The notes under the pieces were generated by a model that was given only the letters and a program-made list of their open reading frames with translations, was not told the origin of the DNA and searched no databases. Source: Pseudobdellovibrio sp. (GTDB lineage: Bacteria; Bdellovibrionota; Bdellovibrionia; Bdellovibrionales; Bdellovibrionaceae). From it: 11,932 nucleotides of DNA. The stretch is taken from NCBI GenBank assembly GCA_025449725.1, contig JANWIU010000049.1, positions 1-11,932 of the forward strand. Reading direction: 5' to 3'. This document shows positions 6,938 through 11,932 of this stretch, one piece after another. Within the stretch, counting starts at the first letter, position 1. The number at the start of each line of letters is the position of its first letter. The translations under genes were made by a program, and so were the position numbers.

Positions 6938-9286
6938 TCAATTATCGGAACTTAAAATACGGAGCATTTTGAGTGCATTATTAAGAATGCGCTTTGAAAA
7001 ATCATATTTAACCACAATCCCGGCAACTTCATAAAATGCCACCCGCGTCACAATAAACTCGATGATCGCGTATTGATAAGTTAGGTACCAATCGGAACGG
7101 GACGGATTTTCGCCAAGGTTAAATTGATAATGAAACTCAAGGTATTTCAGCAACTCTTTTTTGGTAAAATCTTCTTTTAGGACAAAGCTCAGGAATTCAA
7201 TAATATCCCGGTGCGGATAATTCAAAAGAGCCAATTCCCAATCGTAAACGGCCAACTCACCGTTTTGGCGGACTGCTATATTTCTTGGATTGTAATCATT
7301 ATGGACGATGGTTTTTCGAACCGTGATTTTTTCCTTTAATTTTTCGAGTCGGAGGGCAGCGTCCAATAAACTTTGTAATTCCTCTTTTCTGAATGAATCC
7401 TTTTCTTCGGCGATCAATAACGAGATCAACTTATTGTAAAGCTGATTTGATTTCCACGGCTCAAATTCTTTTTTGATAAACTTTAGGTCATCCTCGATCA
7501 TTCCTTTTTCTCTGAACAGGTGATGAAAGTGTTGCGCCGTTTTTATTGCCTCCTCAATTTGAACGGGAGTCCATTTTTCAGGAGAATTTTCAGAATTAAA
7601 CAAAGACAACCGGTCCGGATCGAGGTATTCGATGACAAAGAGAAAGATCTCGCGTTTTTGATGGGTATATTCACCGTAAAACCGGGGGATATAAGTCGAA
7701 TTATTATTGCTTAAAAAGCGATACGCCTCGCTTTCCTTGAAATGACAATTTTCATATTCCAGCTGATGTTGGTGTTTTTTAATAAGGTCTGATAATTCAG
7801 GATCGATCGAAGCGGCAAGAATATGGAGTCCTTTAATAACTTCCTGGTCCAGGGGTTTTGATTTCAACAACACTGTCTTTTCAATCGTCTCTTCAGATCC
7901 GTTTTTATAGTTTAAGACTAACGTTTCAAAACCGATTAATTTTTTGGTAACTTTTTTGGCAATCTGCGTAAGAATGCCGTTTTCCAAAAGCTCATTTTCT
8001 TTGAGCTCGATCGAACTCACGGGCTGATTAAAATGGTTCAAACAGTTTACCAAAAATAATCCGGTCAACTCATTACGCAATAACCAGTTGACGGGTTTGT
8101 TTCGTCCTAATTTTTCATGGGCTTTGGCAAATTCTCCGCTTACAATCGCGGCATAGGTAGAAATTTCGAGACTCATCGCAAAACCGGCGATCAGTTTTGC
8201 AAACCTGTTTATTTTGCCATTTCCCTGACACTTTAAGATCTTTAACCCTTCTGATTGCTTGCTTAAATGAGTCCCGCCGCCGACTGTTCCGATCACCAAA
8301 TTGGGCAAGTTCAGACTGATCTGCAGTCCATCGCCCGTTGGGCAAAGGTTCAGGATTCCGACACTTGATTCGTGGATACAAGCCAGGTCCTGACCGGTAG
8401 CTACAAATATGGCGGCTACCGCATTAGCTACATTTATGTTGTAACCAAACATTCCGTCCATTTTCGCCAGTTTACAGGACGGTGAAAATGCCTGCATCAT
8501 CTTTTGGGAGCTGGTTCTGAGGACTTCGTTCATCATTTTTTCGCTCAAAAAACACTCCGCTGTGACATTCACTCCTCTGCCTTTGGTAGTTGAATAATTG
8601 GAAACTTTTTTATCAGAAGATCCGTTTCCTTCCAGTATCCAATCTTTGAGGTGAATGCCGGTATCCCGTGTAAATTTTTCGACGATAAAGAGCATCGCAT
8701 GCCAGGTACAGGTGGTCGTCATATTTTGACCCGAAGCATCGCCGGTAGTGTAGGTAAATTTTACATGGGCAACATTCTCAAATGATATACAATCAAGTTC
8801 CAGTAATTTGGCATGATTGGAATAACCTTCGGCTTTCTTTTTTATTTCGCTGAAATTAAGTTTAATAAATGAGTCAAAAATTGATACATGTTTCTCTTGT
8901 TCAAAAATAAAAAGAGGTGCGCGGGTCATTTTTTGCCAAAGAACATTGGCGGTAAAGCCGCCGCTTAAACTAATCGCTTTAGCTCCCCGGTTCATACTTG
9001 CGATCAGAGCGCCTTCGAGGGTTCCGGCTGCAGTATATACCAGCTCTTCCTTTTCTTCAGCGGTCTTAAACAAAAGCGGACCGACTATCCCTAGAGGTAT
9101 TTCAACTGTTCCAATATAGGATTCAATGTTTTTTTGAATGTTTTGAATATCAAGGTCTGTTTTTGAAATCTCCCCGGTCGGTATTGAATGCGAATTTAAA
9201 TAATCCAATCGCAATTTATTGGACATCGCCGTAACCAGTCCCCGACCCGGAATGATTGGAATTTTTTTGTCACTTTTAATTATCAT
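6938..9286 (-). CDS. HMG-CoA reductase fused to an APH/choline-kinase-like phosphotransferase
   Basis: This is a 782-residue two-domain enzyme. Residues 1-430 are a class I-like HMG-CoA reductase (HMG-CoA + 2 NADPH to mevalonate): IGTVEIPLGIVGPL at 58-71, catalytic E91 in TLEG, GDASGQNM at 182-189, K226 in SDKK, D300 in TGQD, IGTVGGGT at 332-339 and H390 in AKAHEKLGRNK. All four catalytic residues are kept. Residues from about 480 to 782 are a protein-kinase-like small-molecule kinase of the APH type: catalytic loop H662-x-D664-x4-N669 and the metal-binding D682 in VYDWELA. There is no GHMP mevalonate kinase in the window, so the fused kinase may phosphorylate the reductase product or a related alcohol. 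It is the first gene of the operon. ATG at 9284-9286 is chosen; a TTG directly before it is less likely. No Shine-Dalgarno is visible. The catalytic residues rule out an obvious pseudogene. Confidence 0.92.
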   Translation of the reverse strand: MIIKSDKKIPIIPGRGLVTAMSNKLRLDYLNSHSIPTGEISKTDLDIQNIQKNIESYIGTVEIPLGIVGPLLFKTAEEKEELVYTAAGTLEGALIASMNRGAKAISLSGGFTANVLWQKMTRAPLFIFEQEKHVSIFDSFIKLNFSEIKKKAEGYSNHAKLLELDCISFENVAHVKFTYTTGDASGQNMTTTCTWHAMLFIVEKFTRDTGIHLKDWILEGNGSSDKKVSNYSTTKGRGVNVTAECFLSEKMMNEVLRTSSQKMMQAFSPSCKLAKMDGMFGYNINVANAVAAIFVATGQDLACIHESSVGILNLCPTGDGLQISLNLPNLVIGTVGGGTHLSKQSEGLKILKCQGNGKINRFAKLIAGFAMSLEISTYAAIVSGEFAKAHEKLGRNKPVNWLLRNELTGLFLVNCLNHFNQPVSSIELKENELLENGILTQIAKKVTKKLIGFETLVLNYKNGSEETIEKTVLLKSKPLDQEVIKGLHILAASIDPELSDLIKKHQHQLEYENCHFKESEAYRFLSNNNSTYIPRFYGEYTHQKREIFLFVIEYLDPDRLSLFNSENSPEKWTPVQIEEAIKTAQHFHHLFREKGMIEDDLKFIKKEFEPWKSNQLYNKLISLLIAEEKDSFRKEELQSLLDAALRLEKLKEKITVRKTIVHNDYNPRNIAVRQNGELAVYDWELALLNYPHRDIIEFLSFVLKEDFTKKELLKYLEFHYQFNLGENPSRSDWYLTYQYAIIEFIVTRVAFYEVAGIVVKYDFSKRILNNALKMLRILSSDN

Positions 9287-9423
9287 CAAATTAAGTCAAT
9301 GGAATCTTATCAAAGATTTCTTTCCTTCGCCTAAAGCCACCGGCAGACCGCGCAAAATGAGTTTCGCTTAGTCGTTAACCTGTTTTTTTGAAACGATGGG
9401 AAATAACCTGAAATTTGGCGTTT
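9287..9423 (-). other. Operon leader and right-hand end of the island, no gene
   Basis: These 137 bases separate the first operon gene from the attR-like repeat and must contain the operon promoter if transcription starts inside the island. I see no convincing sigma70 box pair. A TAAGAT lies about 25 bases before the ATG without a partner at -35, and a TTGAC lies too close to the start to serve it. An aaggaaag purine run occurs about 45 bases upstream of the start, too far away for a ribosome binding site. No riboswitch-like fold, tRNA fragment or integrase remnant is recognisable. Confidence 0.45.
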
Positions 9424-9470
9424 CTTGACTACGAATCAAGAGGTCGCATGTTCGAATCATGCCGGGTGTA
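9424..9470 (+). repeat. attR-like truncated copy of the tRNA-Arg 3' half
   Basis: This segment is identical over 47 bases to 385-431 and contains the anticodon arm, variable loop, T arm and 3' acceptor strand. It has no 5' half, so it cannot fold into a tRNA. The encoded CCA and the following ttaaa of the intact gene are missing: the repeat is followed directly by ttcaatatttt and a copy of the tRNA terminator. It is best explained as the original 3' end of the tRNA gene, displaced when the island integrated and later free to lose CCA. Confidence 0.85.
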
Positions 9471-9481
9471 TTCAATATTTT

Positions 9482-9507
9482 AGGGCAACCGTAAAAGTTG
9501 CCCTTTT
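9482..9507 (+). terminator. Duplicated tRNA-Arg terminator hairpin
   Basis: The stem agggcaac (9482-9489) with gttgccct (9497-9504) is the same 8-bp stem as at 451-473, but the loop reads cgtaaaa instead of aataaca. A tttt run follows. It lies just beyond the truncated tRNA copy and before the end of the minus-strand gene at 9521, so it may also stop convergent transcription, though the minus-strand side lacks a clean T run. Confidence 0.7.
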
Positions 9508-9520
9508 CGCTTTTTAAATA

Positions 9521-10189
9521 CTATGGCGTCGGCGGTGTCGGTTCCGGGGCGGGTTTCGGCGCTTTCTCGATGTGCGACGCAGACAGCCACGCGGCGAGCT
9601 TGCCGACGTCGTTTCGGTATTTGTTTTTCACAACACCGTTCAAAATTCGCCATGCGATCATTCCACGGCGGACGGCTTCGCCAATTTCGGCGGTCGCTTC
9701 AACCTGCGAATCGATCGCCGTTCCCGGCGCTCCAAAGCTTTGCTCAAACGCATTGGCAGCGGCTAGCAATTCATTCCGAAAAGTAGCGGGCAAGCCGTAA
9801 GCGATAAAATCATCTGCGTAATCCCCGGATTCGGTATAAAAAGCGCGTCCGCTGGCAAGCAAATTAGCGTCATTATCTGCTCGAGGCATCCGAAATAGCA
9901 GGTTAATACCGGGAAACTGATAAACCATCGACCGCGAAGTGCGCGAAATTTCGGACATCTCTTCGCGCAAATTCTCGCGCGCCGTGGCTTTGCCGCTGAA
10001 GCCAAAGCGCGCCTCACCAAAGCTCGACGCTTGCTGAGCGCCGAGCTGTTCGATCAGATCGATAACCGTAGTAATTTCACCAAACTGCACCGCGCTGACG
10101 CTTCCCACGGGAAAATCCGCCGCATTATCCAACCCAAACTGCCTGACGCGGACAAACATATCGTACCTTGCTCTTTCTCTATCGTTCAT
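9521..10189 (-). CDS. Hypothetical protein, Blastocatellia-type 222-aa family
   Basis: This 222-residue soluble protein has no membrane segment or signal peptide. It begins MNDRERARYDMFVRVRQFG and ends with a low-complexity, proline-rich tail (PKPAPEPTPPTP). I know no function for it; the opening and the DNAADFP and AAFEQSFG-like stretches resemble short hypothetical proteins I associate with Blastocatellia genomes, which is recall rather than a search result. The start is well supported: a GGAGG lies 12 bases before the ATG and a good promoter lies at 10228-10256. The gene is GC-rich and purine/pyrimidine balanced like the left flank, so it belongs to the host chromosome and not to the island. 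It ends close to the duplicated tRNA terminator. It probably represents the gene that followed tRNA-Arg before the island arrived. Confidence 0.72.
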   Translation of the reverse strand: MNDRERARYDMFVRVRQFGLDNAADFPVGSVSAVQFGEITTVIDLIEQLGAQQASSFGEARFGFSGKATARENLREEMSEISRTSRSMVYQFPGINLLFRMPRADNDANLLASGRAFYTESGDYADDFIAYGLPATFRNELLAAANAFEQSFGAPGTAIDSQVEATAEIGEAVRRGMIAWRILNGVVKNKYRNDVGKLAAWLSASHIEKAPKPAPEPTPPTP

Positions 10190-10201
10190 TTTTACGTGTA
10201 A

Positions 10202-10206
10202 CCTCC
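10202..10206 (-). promoter_or_regulatory. Strong Shine-Dalgarno GGAGG of the 222-aa gene
   Basis: The minus strand reads GGAGG 12 bases before the ATG at 10189. It fixes the start of this gene and shows that the host uses canonical ribosome binding sites, in contrast to most island genes. Confidence 0.6.
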
Positions 10207-10227
10207 AAAAGTTTAAGTGTTTATGCT

Positions 10228-10256
10228 TTTATAAAGCCGAAGATTAAATGTATGAA
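10228..10256 (-). promoter_or_regulatory. Sigma70-like promoter of the 222-aa gene
   Basis: On the minus strand a -35 box TTCATA (10251-10256, four of six consensus positions) is separated by 17 bases from a -10 box TATAAA (10228-10233, five of six). Transcription would start near 10221, about 30 bases before the start codon. The upstream edge of the -35 box touches the 21-bp repeat array, which begins at 10258. Confidence 0.55.
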
Positions 10257-10257
10257 C

Positions 10258-10446
10258 ACGTTTACACGCTGAATGAACCGACTTACACAATGAATTGACC
10301 GGATAGCGCGTTGAATTAACCGACTTACACGCTGCGTGAAGCGATTTACACACTGCGGAAAGCGACTCGCACGCTGCATGATGCGATTTACACGCTGCGG
10401 AAAGCGACTTACACGCTGCGGAAACCGACTTACACGTCGCGCAGCA
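10258..10446. repeat. Tandem array of nine 21-bp repeats
   Basis: Nine consecutive units of exactly 21 bases run from 10258 to 10446, with unit starts at 10258, 10279, 10300, 10321, 10342, 10363, 10384, 10405 and 10426. The consensus begins cgacttacacgctgc and ends in a purine-rich gaaag. The central and right units are close to identical, while those at 10279 and 10300 are eroded. Read on the minus strand, a frame of 87 codons (10213-10476) passes through the whole array and gives a 7-residue repeat of the form C-K-S-x-x-A-A. Since 21 is a multiple of three and no unit has a stop, an open frame is expected whether or not it is translated, and it overlaps the promoter of the next gene. I treat it as a repeat, not a gene. 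The rest of this 359-base gap holds the promoter at 10228-10256 and about 70 unremarkable bases to the right. Confidence 0.85.
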
Positions 10447-10548
10447 AAATAAATACTCAGCCCGATAAACAGGCATTTCGCACAGGAGCGAATTTTGTCT
10501 TTTTAACGGGAGTCAAAGATCGTGGAACTTACCCATAAACAGAAAGCA

Positions 10549-11607
10549 CTAGTTAGCTCCGATTAATGCCTTTAATGCAAATAAGATTCTATCTCCGAGC
10601 AACCCACACAGGATGCCAATGAGTAAAGCGCTTCTCCATCCTATATTTAGTTTTAAGTTTCGACCCAAATCAGTAAATTCATAAACGTTAAAAAAAACGA
10701 GCGCCAAAATGGCTGAAGAGAGAACAGGACCCTGAGTAAACGCCTGCTGCATTTGAGTATAAAAATCCAGATTCTTTTCCGGCACTGACACGTCAATATT
10801 GGTTTTCAATGTTAAACCCAGCAAGCTTGAGGCAATTGCAATTAACGATAATATATAAGGTTTCGGGCTGATAATAACTGAAGCTGTTGCTCCCCCGACG
10901 TGTCTTTCCGCGCTAGCTGATTTCGAAAAACTACCTTCAATGGAGATATTGAATCTTCTGGAGTCTATGTAACTTCGTGGAAATTTCAGTATATAAGTTA
11001 CGGCATAAAATGATTCGGGCTCAATAGTTGCTAATGAAGAAGATTCAAAATCTGATCCGAGCTTTTTGTCTAATTCAATAAGTTGTTTTACTTTTAATTC
11101 GAAAGTTTCTTTAATGGATTTACTGACACTCTCATCTTCCAAAAGTTTGGCTAACGCGATTTCCCCGTGAGATTTATTTTCGATTACATAAAAAAAAGAG
11201 CTAAATTCTTGGTTCATTCGTGCGCTTAATTCCCTTTGACGGCTTTTTTTTAACCCAAGCGTAAAGGAAATAGCCTGTCCTAAAAAAGATGAGAATTTAC
11301 TCGTAGTTTCATTCCAATAGTCTGCGTTTACCTGAGCAATTTGATCGCGTAAAGCCTTATATGAAATAAATTGTTGACGCTTGAGAATTATGGTTAGTTC
11401 TTCACATAAATTAGAGTATCTAGCCTTTACAGCAAGAAGCGATGGGTTTTTTACTTCAACCAACTCAACGCCTTCAGGTATTCTCGGAGTTATCGATAAC
11501 AAAGAGATTGCACTTGCATCCTGGTTGTCAATCCTGAATTCGTAAGCTTTGTCACTTGATCTCACGTCGGAGTTTTGTTCAACCAAGCTAAATTTCACTT
11601 TTGCCAT
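10549..11607 (-). CDS. Hypothetical membrane protein with three C-terminal transmembrane segments
   Basis: I do not recognise this 352-residue protein. The N-terminal 245 residues are soluble and charged. Residues 1-60 look like beta strands (AYEFRIDNQD, ISLLSITPRIPEGVELVEV), residues 65-185 are mostly helical, and residues 200-245 return to strands (YAVTYILKFPRSYI, FNISIEGSFS). Three hydrophobic segments follow at about 250-267, 293-309 and 324-347, so the protein is anchored by its C-terminus, with the large domain probably on the cytoplasmic side since no signal peptide is present. A GGAG 8 bases before the ATG supports the start; it lies within the end of the upstream small ORF (13-bp overlap). 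The gene is AT-rich compared with the 222-aa gene, so it too may be acquired, but nothing here ties it to the island. Confidence 0.72.
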   Translation of the reverse strand: MAKVKFSLVEQNSDVRSSDKAYEFRIDNQDASAISLLSITPRIPEGVELVEVKNPSLLAVKARYSNLCEELTIILKRQQFISYKALRDQIAQVNADYWNETTSKFSSFLGQAISFTLGLKKSRQRELSARMNQEFSSFFYVIENKSHGEIALAKLLEDESVSKSIKETFELKVKQLIELDKKLGSDFESSSLATIEPESFYAVTYILKFPRSYIDSRRFNISIEGSFSKSASAERHVGGATASVIISPKPYILSLIAIASSLLGLTLKTNIDVSVPEKNLDFYTQMQQAFTQGPVLSSAILALVFFNVYEFTDLGRNLKLNIGWRSALLIGILCGLLGDRILFALKALIGAN

Positions 11608-11783
11608 ATTATTTTCTCCACCATTTCCGTCTTTTTATTTATTTCTAAATCCTTGACTCGTTCGACCTTTCGTAATATTAATCGGTCATTTATTATGCTT
11701 CCGGGTGATTGGGCACGGTTTGACTGTTGGGCGGAGAGCGTCCAATAGAAAAGAAAAGTGGAATTCAGGAGTCCGAAATTCAT
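11595..11783 (-). CDS. Possible small protein upstream of, and overlapping, the 352-aa membrane protein
   Basis: An ATG at 11781-11783 opens a 62-codon frame ending in TGA at 11595, inside the first codons of the next gene (13-bp overlap), an arrangement that would allow translational coupling. The product has a weakly hydrophobic start (FGLLNSTFLFYWTLSA) and a charged C-terminal half (KVERVKDLEINKKTEMVEK) and matches no family known to me. A longer version from a TTG at 11846 is rejected because the predicted promoter boxes lie across it. No Shine-Dalgarno precedes the ATG, so translation is uncertain; the stretch could simply be the leader of the downstream gene. Confidence 0.38.
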   Translation of the reverse strand: MNFGLLNSTFLFYWTLSAQQSNRAQSPGSIINDRLILRKVERVKDLEINKKTEMVEKIIWQK

Positions 11784-11823
11784 CTTTTTGTTTGAAATCG
11801 GGTTACTTTTTACGAGTGGCTTT

Positions 11824-11851
11824 ATATTACTCTTTTTGTTTAACAAGTCAA
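11824..11851 (-). promoter_or_regulatory. Sigma70-like promoter for the small ORF / 352-aa gene
   Basis: On the minus strand TTGACT (11846-11851) is followed after 16 bases by TAATAT (11824-11829), with an alternative TATAAA at 11821-11826. The region is AT-rich and lies directly after the terminator and hairpin at the window edge, where a new transcription unit is expected. Confidence 0.5.
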
Positions 11852-11867
11852 GAAAATTTTTGTTTAG

Positions 11868-11887
11868 CCACGTCGTTTACGGCGTGG
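11868..11887. repeat. Inverted repeat with 7-bp stem
   Basis: The arm ccacgtc (11868-11874) pairs with ggcgtgg (11881-11887), including one G-U pair, around a 6-base loop. It stands between the right-edge terminator and the promoter at 11824-11851, about 17 bases upstream of the -35 box. No T run follows, so it is not a simple terminator; an operator or a processed RNA hairpin is possible. Confidence 0.4.
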
Positions 11888-11909
11888 TTCAGTATTCGCA
11901 AAAATAAAG

Positions 11910-11931
11910 AGGGCGCTTTAGCGTCCTTTTT
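11910..11931. terminator. Bidirectional rho-independent terminator at the right edge
   Basis: The arm agggcgc (11910-11916) pairs with gcgtcct (11921-11927) around a ttta loop, with one G-U pair. A ttttt run follows on the plus strand and a ttta-ttttt tract on the minus strand, so it can work in both directions. It most likely ends a minus-strand gene that lies beyond the window. Confidence 0.7.
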
Positions 11932-11932
11932 G

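Larger units (their letters stand above)
385..9470. mobile_element. Genomic island integrated in tRNA-Arg, bounded by 47-bp direct repeats
   Basis: The block lies between two identical 47-bp tRNA-Arg segments and contains only the seven-gene lipid-type operon. The sampled island lines are about 30-37% GC against about 53-62% in the left flanking gene, and most operon genes lack a Shine-Dalgarno sequence. No integrase, excisionase, transposase, replication or conjugation gene is present, so the element is either a remnant that lost its integrase or one that relied on an integrase encoded elsewhere. Only about 40 bases of non-operon DNA remain at the left end (480-519) and about 137 at the right end (9287-9423). 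The island assignment is inferred from structure; no empty-site comparison was possible. Confidence 0.78.

Noticed and set aside
9287..9289. TTG as the start of the HMGR-kinase gene
   Set aside because: An ATG follows directly and neither codon has a ribosome binding site; ATG is the more usual choice and adding one residue changes nothing.
435..9423. Integrase, transposase or toxin-antitoxin gene within the island
   Set aside because: All substantial coding space is occupied by the seven operon genes, and the two short end segments show no recognisable remnant.
9424..9470. Second functional tRNA-Arg gene
   Set aside because: Only the 3' half is present; the 5' acceptor strand, the D arm and the CCA are missing.
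9498..9800. Plus-strand frames of 64-100 codons opposite the 222-aa gene
   Set aside because: Several frames are open here because the region is GC-rich. The minus-strand gene has a promoter, a GGAGG and a family-like protein; the plus frames have none of these.
10258..10446. CRISPR array
   Set aside because: The units are contiguous 21-mers without unique spacers, and no cas gene is nearby.
10213..10476. 87-codon cysteine-repeat protein as a real gene
   Set aside because: The frame is kept open by the 21-bp period alone, has no ribosome binding site that I can see, and runs through the promoter of the next gene. It is reported as a repeat and kept only as a possibility in the findings.
11784..11846. 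N-terminal extension of the small ORF from a TTG start
   Set aside because: The TTG overlaps the -35 box TTGACT and the extension covers the -10 box, so it would not be in the transcript.

Overview
The window looks like an acidobacterial chromosome, probably Blastocatellia-like, carrying a roughly 9 kb genomic island inside a tRNA-Arg gene. The host assignment is an inference from two flanking proteins: the C-terminus of a VWFA-related protein of the type that is abundant in Acidobacteriota (1-297), and a 222-residue protein at 9521-10189 that resembles hypothetical proteins I associate with Blastocatellia. Both flanking genes are GC-rich (hand counts of about 53% and 62% on two lines of the first gene), while sampled lines of the island are about 30-37% GC.

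Layout: the VWFA-related gene end (+); a promoter, a complete tRNA-Arg(ACG) with encoded CCA, and its terminator (+, 313-476); a tight seven-gene minus-strand operon (9286 down to 520); a second copy of the tRNA 3' half (47 identical bases, 9424-9470) followed by a second copy of the tRNA terminator; the 222-aa host-like gene (-); a 21-bp tandem repeat array; a small ORF overlapping a 352-aa membrane protein (both -); and a bidirectional terminator at the right edge. The repeated tRNA half brackets the operon exactly as attL and attR bracket a tRNA-integrated element. No integrase is present in the window.

The operon, in transcription order, encodes: (1) a class I-like HMG-CoA reductase fused to an APH/choline-kinase-type phosphotransferase; (2) a CarS-like CDP-archaeol synthase family protein; (3) a rifampicin-phosphotransferase-type dikinase (ATP-grasp at the N-terminus, swivelling phosphohistidine domain at the C-terminus, no PEP/pyruvate barrel); (4) a divergent UbiA-type prenyltransferase; (5) a zinc-ribbon SAM methyltransferase; (6) a PlsC-type acyltransferase; (7) a membrane fatty-acid desaturase/hydroxylase. 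Genes 2-7 all overlap their neighbours by 1-35 bp, so they are very likely co-transcribed and co-inherited. Together they read as a self-contained pathway for an unusual, probably isoprenoid-containing, CDP-activated membrane lipid. I do not recognise this combination, and the product is unknown. The HMGR-kinase fusion, the orphan dikinase and the pairing of UbiA with CarS outside archaea are the most interesting parts.
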